Source of the DNA: Halomonas sp. Bachu 37
Lineage (GTDB): Bacteria; Pseudomonadota; Gammaproteobacteria; Pseudomonadales; Halomonadaceae
Direction: 5' to 3'
NCBI RefSeq assembly: GCF_039691755.1
Contig: NZ_CP137552.1
Coordinates: forward strand, 992,001 to 1,056,000
DNA: 64,000 bases
Below the pieces are notes generated by a model. That model was not told the DNA's origin, ran no database searches, and was given only the letters and a program-made list of their open reading frames with translations. Below, piece after piece: positions 48,534-59,179 of the stretch; position 1 is the first letter of the stretch; the number at the start of each line of letters is the position of its first letter. Made by a program: the position numbers and the translations under genes.

Positions 48534-49877
48534 GTGCTGCCCGAACCGCACCGGCGTCGGCGAATCCTGCGGCTGGCGTTACCGATCATCGCCGGGATGC
48601 TTTCACAGAGCGTGCTCAACCTGGTCGATGCCGCCCTGGTGGGGTCGCTTGGTGAAATCGCCCTGGCGGGGGTGGGCATCGGCGGCTATGCCATGTTCAT
48701 GATCACAGCACTGGTATTTGGTCTGTCGTCAGCGGTTCAGGCGCAAACCGCGCATTTTTATGGTGCCGAGCAAGCCAGTGGACATGTTCGGCCTCTTAAT
48801 GCCGGACTGATACTGGGGCTCGCGGTCTCCGTGCCTGTCACCTTGATGGCGCTATGGCAGGCGCCGCTCCTGGTGACGCTGCTCAACGACTCAGCGGACG
48901 TCCAGGCGGTAGCGGTCGAGTATTTCCGCTGGCGAGTATTATCCTTGGCGGCTATCGCCATGACGCTGTGCTTTCGCGGCTACTGGAATGGTATCCAGCA
49001 GACTGGAATGTATTTTCGTATCATCCTGGTGGTACATGTCTTCAACGTGCTGGCTAGTATCGGCTTGATCTTCGGTCATTTCGGGTTGCCGAAAATGGGC
49101 GCCGCCGGAGCGGGACTCGGCACGACGTTGTCGCTGTTCGCGGGACTGCTACTCTGGTTATTCGTCAGCCCGAGAGAGTCTCGGCAAGCCTCTGTTTGCG
49201 GTAACCTGCCGCCGCGCCGTACATTGCTTGCTACCCTGGTCCTGGCGGTTCCGCACTCTTTACAGCAGCTATGGTTCGCCGCTGGCTATGCCGTCCTGTT
49301 CTGTCTATTGGGGCGGATCGATACCGCAAGCGTTGCGCTGGGACATGTGCTGATCAATCTTTCGCTGCTGTTGATTCTGCCGGGAGTGGGGCTGGGAGTG
49401 GCGGCGATGAGTCTGGTGGGTGAAGCGCTGGGTCGAGACGCACGCCACGAAGCCCATCGCTGGGGATGGGATGTGTTGCGCGTCGCTTGGTGGTGTCTGG
49501 CTGCCTTGGCACTGCCCATGCTGGTGGTGCCCGAACGGGTATTGGGTATTTTCCTCACGGATCCCGAGATCATCGACATGGGGCTTCTTCCCCTGCGATT
49601 GACGGCAGTGATGATCGTCCTCGATGCTGCAGCCCTTGTTCTGGCCCAGGCGCTACTCGGAGCCGGGGCGCAACGTACCGTCATGTCGCTGACTCTGGGA
49701 ATGCAATGGCTGGTCTTTCTGCCGCTGGCCTGGCTGGTCGGTGTCGAGCTTGGATATGGGCTGCTAGGCGTCTGGTGGGTCCAACTGGGCTATCGGATAC
49801 TCAATTCGGCTGGTTTTGTGCTGATCTGGCAACGCAAACGCTGGGTAACACGGCGGCTGCACTCAAGCGTTATCTAA
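48534..49877 (+). CDS. MATE-family multidrug/sodium antiporter
   Basis: An inner-membrane transporter of about 447 residues with twelve predicted helices in two six-helix halves. The first half has the conserved PIIAGMLSQSVLNLVDAALVG; the second repeats the pattern at AVPHSLQQLWFAAGYAVLF. Such pumps export cationic drugs in exchange for Na+ or H+. The start is GTG 48534 or TTG 48528, both at the metH stop, so translation is probably coupled to metH. The frame runs further upstream inside metH without meaning. NorM/YdhE- or DinF-type substrate class cannot be told. Confidence 0.88.
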   Translation: MLPEPHRRRRILRLALPIIAGMLSQSVLNLVDAALVGSLGEIALAGVGIGGYAMFMITALVFGLSSAVQAQTAHFYGAEQASGHVRPLNAGLILGLAVSVPVTLMALWQAPLLVTLLNDSADVQAVAVEYFRWRVLSLAAIAMTLCFRGYWNGIQQTGMYFRIILVVHVFNVLASIGLIFGHFGLPKMGAAGAGLGTTLSLFAGLLLWLFVSPRESRQASVCGNLPPRRTLLATLVLAVPHSLQQLWFAAGYAVLFCLLGRIDTASVALGHVLINLSLLLILPGVGLGVAAMSLVGEALGRDARHEAHRWGWDVLRVAWWCLAALALPMLVVPERVLGIFLTDPEIIDMGLLPLRLTAVMIVLDAAALVLAQALLGAGAQRTVMSLTLGMQWLVFLPLAWLVGVELGYGLLGVWWVQLGYRILNSAGFVLIWQRKRWVTRRLHSSVI

Positions 49878-49934
49878 TGACCGCGCTCTACCCGGATCGA
49901 TCATCGAAGGATTTGATGTCTCTTTAATACAAAT

Positions 49935-49977
49935 TTGAAATAAAAAGATAATTATATATTCTTTTGTAGAATATATA
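49935..49977 (+). promoter_or_regulatory. Promoter with 25-bp inverted repeat upstream of cysI
   Basis: TTGAAA (49935-49940) and TATTCT (49957-49962), spacer 16, form a candidate promoter. A perfect inverted repeat, TATATATTCT (49953-49962) and AGAATATATA (49968-49977) with spacer TTTGT, covers the -10 box, so a regulator binding there would control cysI. Confidence 0.6.
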
Positions 49978-50051
49978 CCGCGCGTTAAGGTAACGGGTAC
50001 TTCGATGTCCCGTCCGGACGCGATCACTTTGCATCTGCAGGACCGTGCCTA

Positions 50052-51704
50052 ATGTATCGTTACGATAATCATGATCAAACCCTGGTCGAGGAGCGTGTCG
50101 CCCAGTTCCGCGACCAGATGGCGCGTTATCGCGCTGGACGCCTGGGTGAGAGCGAGTTCCTCCCCTTGCGTCTGCAAAACGGTCTCTATATCCAGAGACA
50201 CGCTCCCATGCTGCGCATCGCGATCCCCTACGGCATGCTGGCGGGCTATCAATTACGCGGGCTGGCAAAGATCACGCGTCGCTATGATCGAGGCTACGGA
50301 CATTTCACCACCCGGCAGAATCTGCAGCTCAACTGGCCGGATATGGACGATGTGCCCGACATCCTGGCGGAGCTGGCGACCATCCAGATGCATGCTATCC
50401 AGACCAGCGGCAACTGCATTCGCAATACCACCAGCGACCAGTTTGCGGGTATCGCCCTAGACGAAGTGGAAGATCCCCGCCCCTGGTGCGAGTTGATCCG
50501 TCAATGGTCCACTCTGCACCCCGAATTTGCCTTCCTGCCGCGCAAGTTCAAGATTGCGGTCAGCGGGGCGACTACGGACCGTGCCGCCATTCAGGTTCAC
50601 GATATCGGCCTGCGCTTGTGGTACAACGAGCAAGGCGAGCTGCGAGTGCGCGTTCTTGCCGGCGGCGGCCTGGGCCGTACGCCGATGATCGGCGACGTGG
50701 TTCGTGATGATCTGCCGTGGGAGCACCTGCTCACCTATCTGGAAGCTTGTGTACGGGTCTACAACCAGTTCGGACGTCGCGACAACAAGTTCAAGGCGCG
50801 TATCAAGATTCTGGTCAAGGCGTTGGGCATCGAGGAGTACCGTCGCCGCGTCGAAGAGGAATGGGTACATCTGAAAGACGGACCGCAAACCCTGAACCAG
50901 GCCGCCGTGGACGCCGCCAAGGCACACTTCCCCGAGCCCGATCGCCGGCCGGTGGCCGAAAGCGCGATAGCCGATTTCGAACGGCTTCGCAGCGAAAATC
51001 GCAGTTTCGCGCGCTTCGTGACCAACAACGTCACCGACCACAAGGTGCCGGGTTACAAGGCAGTGACGCTGTCGTTGAAGCGCCGCGAACATGCGCCGGG
51101 AGACGTGACCGCCGATCAGATGGAAGCCGTGGCGGACCTGGCCGACCGTTTCGGGTTCGGCGAGATCCGCGTTACTCACGAGCAGAACCTGGTACTCTCG
51201 GACGTCCCGGTGGATGAGCTGGAAGTGCTGTGGCGGGAGCTTGAGGCACTCGGCATGGCCAACCCCACAGTGGGAACCCTCAACGATATCATATGCTGCC
51301 CAGGCGGCGATTATTGTGCTCTGGCCAATGCGGTTTCCATTCCCATAGCCCAGGCGTTACAGGAACGCTTCGAGGATCTCGATTTTCTCTACGACCTGGG
51401 TCCGCTGGATCTGAATATTTCCGGCTGCATGAATGCCTGTGGCCATCACCATGTCGGCCATATCGGCATCCTCGGCGTCGACAAGAAAGGCGAAGAGTAT
51501 TACCAGATCTCGCTGGGTGGCAACGCCACCGACGATGCATCCTTGGGCAAGATTCTCGGTCCCTCCTTCTTCCGCGAGGACGTCCCGGACGTGGTCGACA
51601 AGGTACTCAAGGTGTATGTGGAACAGCGTCACGAGGATGAACGCTTCCTCGACACTTACCGTCGTATCGGCCTCAAACCGTTCAAGGAGCGTGTATATGC
51701 CTGA
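50052..51704 (+). CDS. cysI: Siroheme-dependent sulfite reductase, CysI type
   Basis: Reduces sulfite to sulfide for cysteine synthesis. The 550-residue protein has two ferredoxin-like half-domains and two siroheme-binding repeats; the 4Fe-4S/siroheme cysteines are in CCPGGDYC (near 417) and GCMNACGHHH (near 459). The opening MYRYDNHDQTLVEERVAQFR and the length match the pseudomonad CysI, with no flavoprotein CysJ next to it, so ferredoxin is a likelier donor. It overlaps the DUF934 gene by eight bases. Assimilatory nitrite reductase is the alternative for the fold, but the DUF934 partner favours sulfite. Confidence 0.9.
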   Translation: MYRYDNHDQTLVEERVAQFRDQMARYRAGRLGESEFLPLRLQNGLYIQRHAPMLRIAIPYGMLAGYQLRGLAKITRRYDRGYGHFTTRQNLQLNWPDMDDVPDILAELATIQMHAIQTSGNCIRNTTSDQFAGIALDEVEDPRPWCELIRQWSTLHPEFAFLPRKFKIAVSGATTDRAAIQVHDIGLRLWYNEQGELRVRVLAGGGLGRTPMIGDVVRDDLPWEHLLTYLEACVRVYNQFGRRDNKFKARIKILVKALGIEEYRRRVEEEWVHLKDGPQTLNQAAVDAAKAHFPEPDRRPVAESAIADFERLRSENRSFARFVTNNVTDHKVPGYKAVTLSLKRREHAPGDVTADQMEAVADLADRFGFGEIRVTHEQNLVLSDVPVDELEVLWRELEALGMANPTVGTLNDIICCPGGDYCALANAVSIPIAQALQERFEDLDFLYDLGPLDLNISGCMNACGHHHVGHIGILGVDKKGEEYYQISLGGNATDDASLGKILGPSFFREDVPDVVDKVLKVYVEQRHEDERFLDTYRRIGLKPFKERVYA

Positions 51705-52206
51705 TTCTCTTGTGCATGTCGATCATTTGATCGCTCACGGCGAGCTTGCGGCAGAGAACTCCTGGTGCGTCTCGTACGACGAGGAAGCGTTGCCGGAGCA
51801 GCGTCCGGCCATTGTTCCGCTGGGACTGTGGCTAGCCAACAGCAGCGATGCCGAACTCGCCCCGCTGCTGGCAAGCGATACCGAGCTTACCGTATCGCTT
51901 GCCAAGGAGCTGAAAGCTTCCCCTTTGGTGGCGGTCAATTTTCCCGCCTTCACCGATGGCCGTGGCTATAGTTTGGCCCGGTTGCTTCGTGAGCGTTTCG
52001 CCTATCCCGGTGAAATTCGTGCGGTAGGCGATGTCCTGGTCGATCAGCTCAACTACATGCGTCGCTGCGGTTTCGATACCATGGCGCTACGCGATGACCA
52101 GCATCCTGAGGATGCGCTGCGTGCGCTCAACGCTTTCAGCGTGCGCTACCAGACCGATGTGCAAGAGCGCACCGCCATCTTCACCAAGCGCCTGGAAAAC
52201 TCCTGA
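51697..52206 (+). CDS. DUF934 protein, sulfite-reduction partner
   Basis: A 169-residue protein of the DUF934 family, which is nearly always found right after ferredoxin-type cysI and is annotated as a probable oxidoreductase in sulfite reduction. A family segment FTDGRGYSLARLLRERFAYP (near 85) and VGDVLVDQLNYMRRCGFD (near 110) are clear. It begins inside the end of cysI (eight-base overlap). Whether it is an enzyme or an assembly partner is unknown. Confidence 0.88.
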   Translation: MPDSLVHVDHLIAHGELAAENSWCVSYDEEALPEQRPAIVPLGLWLANSSDAELAPLLASDTELTVSLAKELKASPLVAVNFPAFTDGRGYSLARLLRERFAYPGEIRAVGDVLVDQLNYMRRCGFDTMALRDDQHPEDALRALNAFSVRYQTDVQERTAIFTKRLENS

Positions 52207-52231
52207 GTTTTCCAGGCCTGGCTCGAAACGG

Positions 52232-52822
52232 CTAACCCCGGCGTTTCTGCTGGCGCTCACGGTTATTGGCCTTGGCCCGGTCGCTCTTGCGTAGCATGAC
52301 CCAGGTTGCCCCCAGCCCACCATCCGCGGGTTGGGCCGAGGCGATTGCCTGTACCTCGTCGATCTGGGCTAGCCACTTGACCAGATATGAGCGCAGGACA
52401 TTGGCCGGGCTGTCGATTTCACGGCCACGGCCATGGATGATCATGACCGAGCGCAAGTCATGGGCATAGGCATCCTGAATAAAGGGCAGAACCATGCGCC
52501 GGCATTCGGCCAGGGGGCGTCGCAACAGGTGCAGATGGGCCTGGGCGGTATAACCTCCATGGCGTAAGCGATCCATCACCCCCTGCTGAATGCCGTCACG
52601 GTGAAACTCGACGGGATCAAAGGGCGGCAGCAAGTCGACGAAATCATCGGACAGGAAGTTATCGTCTCCCAACGCCGCTTCCGCTCCTGCTCTGCGCGCC
52701 AGTTGGGCGTCGGACGGGGCACGGCTGGTCTTGCGGATATCGGCACGGTTGCCTGAGCGTAGCGGCTTCACGTCTCCCACCAACGCTTGAAAGTCCACAT
52801 CTTGATGACAAGACTGGTTCAT
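52232..52822 (-). CDS. smrA: Smr-domain protein SmrA (YdaL-like)
   Basis: A 196-residue protein with a C-terminal Smr domain (about 95-185), including the LHLLRRP box and the IIHGRGREI motif, which in this family has DNA nicking or RNA cleavage activity. The N-terminal part (DFQALVGDVKPLR) resembles SmrA/YdaL rather than MutS2. The basic tail (RAKANNRERQQKRRG) suits nucleic acid binding. It converges on the DUF934 gene with a 25-base gap. Cellular function is not settled. Confidence 0.88.
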   Translation of the reverse strand: MNQSCHQDVDFQALVGDVKPLRSGNRADIRKTSRAPSDAQLARRAGAEAALGDDNFLSDDFVDLLPPFDPVEFHRDGIQQGVMDRLRHGGYTAQAHLHLLRRPLAECRRMVLPFIQDAYAHDLRSVMIIHGRGREIDSPANVLRSYLVKWLAQIDEVQAIASAQPADGGLGATWVMLRKSDRAKANNRERQQKRRG

Positions 52823-52977
52823 GGCTGTGCCTCCCGATTGATGATTGCCTTCATCCTAGCAAAAACCTGAGGTCCAGCTTAAGTATTCAGCCAAGCCTGT
52901 ATCCGGATCTGGCACTCCCATGACTTGAACCATATCCCGGTTTCGCCCAAGCTGCCGGTTTTACTCGGGTAGCTTTC

Positions 52978-54496
<1,519 letters not shown>

Positions 54497-54565
54497 GCTG
54501 AACGAACTGCTTGAGCTTTTTATACATCCCGGCGAACATGGATAAAAATCAAGGAGAACAAGCCG

Positions 54566-55213
54566 ATGACACGCAATATTAGCGATATCAGGCGCGATTA
54601 TGAAGGCGGCCATCTGCAAGAATCCGACACCCCGAACGAGCCTCTGGTACTGTTCGACGAGTGGTTCACCTTGGCCGTGGAAAGCGAAGAAGACGATGCC
54701 AACGCAATGACCCTGGCCACCGTGGACAGCCAGGGGCGCCCGCATGCCCGTGTGGTGCTGCTGAAGGGTTTCGACGAGCAGGGAATGGTTTTTTTCACCA
54801 ACTACCATAGCCACAAAGGCAGCGAACTGACCAACGTACCTTTTGCCGCCATGGTGTTCTGGTGGCCTTCCCTTTCGCGCCAGGTGCGTATCGAAGGCAG
54901 GGTGGAAGTCGTCAGTGCCGAAGAATCAGATGAGTACTTCACCAGCCGCCCGCGTGGAAGCCAGCTGGGAGCCTGGATCGCGACTCAGAGCGTGGTTATA
55001 CCGGGCCGGAGCTGGATCGAAGAACGTCAGAAACGTTTCGAACAAGCCTACGAAGGTCAGGATATTCCTCGTCCCATTCATTGGGGTGGCTATCGTCTGG
55101 TCCCGGACATGCTCGAGTTCTGGCAAGGCCAGCCGAGCCGGCTGCACGACCGTATTCGTTATGAACGCCGCGACGGTGACGGTCACTGGAATCGCTTCCG
55201 TCTGGCACCTTGA
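54566..55213 (+). CDS. pdxH: Pyridoxamine 5'-phosphate oxidase PdxH
   Basis: FMN enzyme of 215 residues that makes pyridoxal 5'-phosphate from pyridoxine or pyridoxamine phosphate. Motifs include RHVDSQG-like ATVDSQGRPHARVVLLKG (about 51-68), FFTNYHSHKG, FWWPSLSRQVRIEG and the C-terminal PSRLHDRIRYER with FRLAP ending, all diagnostic. AAGGAG precedes the ATG. It converges on the pat gene. Confidence 0.96.
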   Translation: MTRNISDIRRDYEGGHLQESDTPNEPLVLFDEWFTLAVESEEDDANAMTLATVDSQGRPHARVVLLKGFDEQGMVFFTNYHSHKGSELTNVPFAAMVFWWPSLSRQVRIEGRVEVVSAEESDEYFTSRPRGSQLGAWIATQSVVIPGRSWIEERQKRFEQAYEGQDIPRPIHWGGYRLVPDMLEFWQGQPSRLHDRIRYERRDGDGHWNRFRLAP

Positions 55214-55265
55214 GCGTCATGACTCGTCGGTAATCGGTAGTCAATAATAGTCAGTATCGGCACTT

Positions 55266-55284
55266 GCCCGGCAAAAAACCGGGC
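55266..55284. terminator. Hairpin between convergent pdxH and pat
   Basis: GCCCGG (55266-55271) and CCGGGC (55279-55284) with loop CAAAAAA in the 76-base convergent gap. Only weak T/A runs flank it, so it is a modest bidirectional terminator candidate. Confidence 0.45.
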
Positions 55285-55289
55285 TTGAT

Positions 55290-58037
55290 TCAGTCTGGCA
55301 AGCTTTCCAGGCGATGGCGCTGCCACTCGCTTTCAGGCTCATTGAGTCGCATTACGGCATCCACGACCTGCTCTTCCATGTTGTAGCGACAACGAAAACC
55401 CAGATGCTTCATCAATGCCCGCATGGGATGGTTGTCCACCATGATCTTGCCGATCATTTCCAGGGTACCAATACTGGTACAGTAAGCGATCATCTTGTTC
55501 ATCAACAGGCTGCCGATCCCTAGCCCCTGCAGGTCGTCGCGGATGATCACCGAGAACTCGGTACGAATATTGTCGGGGTCGTTCCATACCCGTACCACGC
55601 CGAGCATTTCCTTGCCGCCGTCATCCCGTTGATGTTCTGCGATAAACGCCATCTGGCGATCGTAGTTGATGTGCGAAAGGATCGACAGGTCGCGCTGGGT
55701 CAAATCCGACTTGTTGTGGAAGTAGCGAAAGCGAATGCTCTCTTCCGACAGCTGGCGGTGGAAAGTGGTGATCAGCGGTGCATCCTCCGCCCGGATGGGA
55801 CGAACCTCGACTTGCCAGCCATTTTTCAGCGTTACCCATTCCCGAAGCTCCTCGGGGTACGGCAGAATGGCAAAGCGAGCCGGCGCACCGAGATCCATGG
55901 CAAAGTCCACGGCCATGACCCCATCGCGATTCAACAGCAGCGGGTTCAGCTCCAGGCCGCGTAATTCGCTTAAATCCGACGCCATCTGCGAGAGCTTGAC
56001 CAGCATCTGACAAAGTTGCTGGATATCGCGTTGTGGATCTGCGGAGTGTTCACGAATCAGCGAGGCAGCGTGGGTACGGCCCACCATATCCGCCGCCAGG
56101 CTCATGTTGAGTGGGGGCAAGGCTACCTGACGGTCCGCCAGCACGTTAACCTTGTAGCCGCCGATGCCGAATACGATCACCGGTCCGAAAACCGGATCGC
56201 GCGTGATACCGGCACAGATCTGCATCGAATGCTTGCCACGTTGCATCGGCTGCAAGCAATATTCTCGGATAGCGTACTCGGGAAACTTCTCGCCAACCTT
56301 CTCCCCTAGCTGGCGGATACCGTCGGCTACTTGCTCGGGCGACACTAGATCCTGCATTAGACCGGCGGAAATCTTGTGAGGATGCTTACGGTACCGGTAA
56401 GGTCGGCAGTTCCCTTCGTGTACCACCTTCAACGCCTTGGGGCCCGACATTTCCTCGGCGACTCGAAAGCCTTCTTCTGCAGTGGTGACATAGCGGCTGG
56501 TGGCAACGGGAATACCGTAGGCTTCCAGAACCTGTGCCGTTTCCGAGTGCGTCAAGGTCTGACGCCCCTGCTCCTTGGCCTGAGCAATCAGCGTCCGGCA
56601 ACGCCCACGAATTTCCTGGCTGGTGGAGAATGGCAAGCTGGGCGGAGTTTCCTGCAGCAGGGCCTGGACGCGCTGGTAATCCACCATGTGCGTGAAAGCC
56701 TTCACTGCTTTTTCCGGGGAGATGTAGGTAGCAATACCCGCCACGTTGCACTCGTGGCGGGCTTTCAAGGCCTCTTCCAACCCCATCCAACTGGTCAGCA
56801 AGTTACGCTTGAAGCGCTTGCGGTTAGCGATCAGCGCCTGCGCCGTAATCTTGGAAGGTGCCATCCGAGTTGGCGCGTGAACGACCAGCACAGCATCGAC
56901 ATTGGCATCAGTCGCTACCACTTCCAGTGCCTCGACAAAACGCTCGGGCGTGGCGTTCCCGCCGATATCCACCGGATTTTCGCCGGGTTTGCTCATATCT
57001 ACATTGCTGCTTCGCAGGGCATCGCGCGTCTCGTTGGTGAACTCCGCGATCTTACCGCCGGCACTGATCAACTTGTCGATGGCAAGCATGGCCGGACCCA
57101 AGCCATTGGAAACCACGGCAAGCCGATCACCGCGCAGCGGTTTCATACGCGACAGGGTCTCCAGGGCATCGAAAAGCTCATCCGAATCGTTGACCCGCAC
57201 CACACCCGCCCGAGAAAAGGCCGCATCGAAAACCACGTCTCGATTGGCAATACCCGGTGTGGGTTCCATCCCGGATATATCCGAGGCGGGAGTACGACCG
57301 CTTTTTATCGCCAGCACCAAGCGATTGCGTGAGGCATCCCTGACCGAGGTCATGAAGTGCTGGGCATCCTTGACATGCTCGAGATGCAAGAGAATCGCCT
57401 GGGCTGGAGAAAATTGGTTCACATAGTCGATCAAATCGGGTAGTAGCACATCGACACTATCGCCTACAGTGATCAGATGCGAGAAGCCCACGCCTCGCCC
57501 GGCCGCCCAGTCGATCATGGCATTGGCCAGCATCCCCGACTGGCCCAGGTAGGCGACACGCCCAGCCTTGACTGGCTGGCTGGCATAGGAAGCGTTGAGC
57601 TTCTTGCCCGGCACGATGAGCCCCATGCATTCGGGGCCCAGTACCCGGATACCCGATTCCCGCGCGGCACGCAGCATTCGTTCGCGGATAGACCCCTTGT
57701 TGCCCTTGTCGCGATCGAGATACGCACCTCCCGAAAGAACCAACGCCGCCTTTACACCGAAATTTCCCAGTTGACTGATAAGCTTGGGTACGCCATCAAT
57801 AGGAGAACAGACCACCGCAAGATCAGGAACCTCGGGCAAGTGTTCCACGCGGCTAAAGCAAGGCTCGCCGTATACCCGCTCGTAACCCTTGAGGTTTACC
57901 GCCCAAATCTGGCCCCGGTACGCCCCATCCTGGATGTTGCGTAGCACCAGACCGCCCAATGAGTTGGGTTTTTCGGAGGCACCGAACACGGCCAGGGTCC
58001 GGGGTTCGAAGAAGTGATGTAAAAAGCGGGTACTCAC
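55290..58037 (-). CDS. pat: Pat-type protein lysine acetyltransferase
   Basis: A 915-residue fusion of an NDP-forming acyl-CoA synthetase-like part (about 1-690) and a C-terminal GNAT domain (about 740-900, starting VRPIRAEDAPLITTFHRQLS). Salmonella Pat (YfiQ) has this build and acetylates acetyl-CoA synthetase and other proteins. The synthetase part keeps FGASEKPNSLGG (CoA binding) but lacks the phospho-His of real synthetases: the expected SHTG position reads PTPG within KSGRTPASDISGMEPTPG, as in Pat. The start is GTG at 58037, with GGGAG eight bases upstream. It is divergent from an HDAC-like gene. Confidence 0.9.
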   Translation of the reverse strand: MSTRFLHHFFEPRTLAVFGASEKPNSLGGLVLRNIQDGAYRGQIWAVNLKGYERVYGEPCFSRVEHLPEVPDLAVVCSPIDGVPKLISQLGNFGVKAALVLSGGAYLDRDKGNKGSIRERMLRAARESGIRVLGPECMGLIVPGKKLNASYASQPVKAGRVAYLGQSGMLANAMIDWAAGRGVGFSHLITVGDSVDVLLPDLIDYVNQFSPAQAILLHLEHVKDAQHFMTSVRDASRNRLVLAIKSGRTPASDISGMEPTPGIANRDVVFDAAFSRAGVVRVNDSDELFDALETLSRMKPLRGDRLAVVSNGLGPAMLAIDKLISAGGKIAEFTNETRDALRSSNVDMSKPGENPVDIGGNATPERFVEALEVVATDANVDAVLVVHAPTRMAPSKITAQALIANRKRFKRNLLTSWMGLEEALKARHECNVAGIATYISPEKAVKAFTHMVDYQRVQALLQETPPSLPFSTSQEIRGRCRTLIAQAKEQGRQTLTHSETAQVLEAYGIPVATSRYVTTAEEGFRVAEEMSGPKALKVVHEGNCRPYRYRKHPHKISAGLMQDLVSPEQVADGIRQLGEKVGEKFPEYAIREYCLQPMQRGKHSMQICAGITRDPVFGPVIVFGIGGYKVNVLADRQVALPPLNMSLAADMVGRTHAASLIREHSADPQRDIQQLCQMLVKLSQMASDLSELRGLELNPLLLNRDGVMAVDFAMDLGAPARFAILPYPEELREWVTLKNGWQVEVRPIRAEDAPLITTFHRQLSEESIRFRYFHNKSDLTQRDLSILSHINYDRQMAFIAEHQRDDGGKEMLGVVRVWNDPDNIRTEFSVIIRDDLQGLGIGSLLMNKMIAYCTSIGTLEMIGKIMVDNHPMRALMKHLGFRCRYNMEEQVVDAVMRLNEPESEWQRHRLESLPD

Positions 58038-58142
58038 GTGTGGCTCTCCCTTAGGTCGTTAGGTTCTGTGTACGACTTATTGACACTGTCGCGCAAGGGT
58101 GAATCACGCTTAAGGTGATTTTAATCATAATGGAGCGCCTGG

Positions 58143-59093
58143 ATGATCACCGCCTACCTTACCCACCCGGACTGCCAATTGCATCATATGGGGCCGGAAC
58201 ACCCTGAAAGCCCGTTGCGTCTCGAGGCGATTCGCGCGCGGCTTTCCCTGAGTGGTTTATTGCAACAGACAATGCAGGCGGATGCCAGGGAAGCCAGCCA
58301 AGAGCAGTTGGCAAGAGTGCATCCCACCCGTCATCTGAAAGCACTGGATAAATGCGTTCCCGAAGAAGGGATTGTCACGCTGGATAGCGACACGATGATG
58401 AACCCCGATAGCTTGCAGGCAGCGCGCATGGCGGCCGGCGCGGTTATTCGGGGAGTCGACCAGGTCTTCAAACGTCAAGCGGATAACGTCTTCTGCGCGG
58501 TTCGCCCACCTGGCCACCATGCGGAAGCCACCGATGCCATGGGATTCTGTTTCTACAACAATGTCGCCGTGGGCGCTGCCCATGCCCGGGAGAAATACGG
58601 TGCTCGACGCATCGCGATCCTGGATTTCGATGTGCATCAGTGCAACGGCACCATCGATATCTTCAAGAACGACCCCGAAATACTAATTTGCACCAGTTTC
58701 CAGTACCCCTTCTATCCGTGGCGTTACTTGCGCAGCGAATGGCAGAACGTAGTGAATACTCCGCTGGAGGTGGGAACCGACAGTAGCTCCTTCCGGCGCA
58801 TCATCGAAGGGCAGTGGTTGCCGGCGTTGCATGCTTTCAAACCGGATCTGGTCATGATTTCGGCGGGATTCGACGCGCATCGGGAAGATCCCATGGCGGA
58901 TATCTGCCTGGAGGACGAAGATTTCTACTGGATTACCCATATGGCCATGGAAATCGCCACGTTGTATGCCGATAACCGGGTGGTATCGGTACTCGAAGGC
59001 GGCTATGACCACGATTCGCTGGCCCGGGGAGTGGAAGCGCATCTCAAGGCCTTGCTGGGACTGCCCTTCGCCACCCCAACCACCGAGTCATAA
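58143..59093 (+). CDS. Histone deacetylase-family amidohydrolase
   Basis: Arginase/deacetylase-fold zinc enzyme of 316 residues, class II HDAC-like. The catalytic His pair is in PPGHHAEA (near 123), zinc ligands are Asp and His in DFDVHQCNGT (near 163) and Asp in SAGFDAHREDP (near 242), and the late Gly-rich LEGGYDHDSLARG is present. Bacterial members deacetylate polyamines, acetoin-pathway proteins or acetyl-lysine. Divergent placement next to Pat suggests opposing acetylation roles; this is inference. Confidence 0.92.
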   Translation: MITAYLTHPDCQLHHMGPEHPESPLRLEAIRARLSLSGLLQQTMQADAREASQEQLARVHPTRHLKALDKCVPEEGIVTLDSDTMMNPDSLQAARMAAGAVIRGVDQVFKRQADNVFCAVRPPGHHAEATDAMGFCFYNNVAVGAAHAREKYGARRIAILDFDVHQCNGTIDIFKNDPEILICTSFQYPFYPWRYLRSEWQNVVNTPLEVGTDSSSFRRIIEGQWLPALHAFKPDLVMISAGFDAHREDPMADICLEDEDFYWITHMAMEIATLYADNRVVSVLEGGYDHDSLARGVEAHLKALLGLPFATPTTES

Positions 59094-59179
59094 CGCCCTT
59101 TCGCGCCGGGCCACCGAAAGCGCCAAAGCCATGTGCTATCATACGCGATTTCGTTGGCCCGATACCCATCCTTGTGTCT

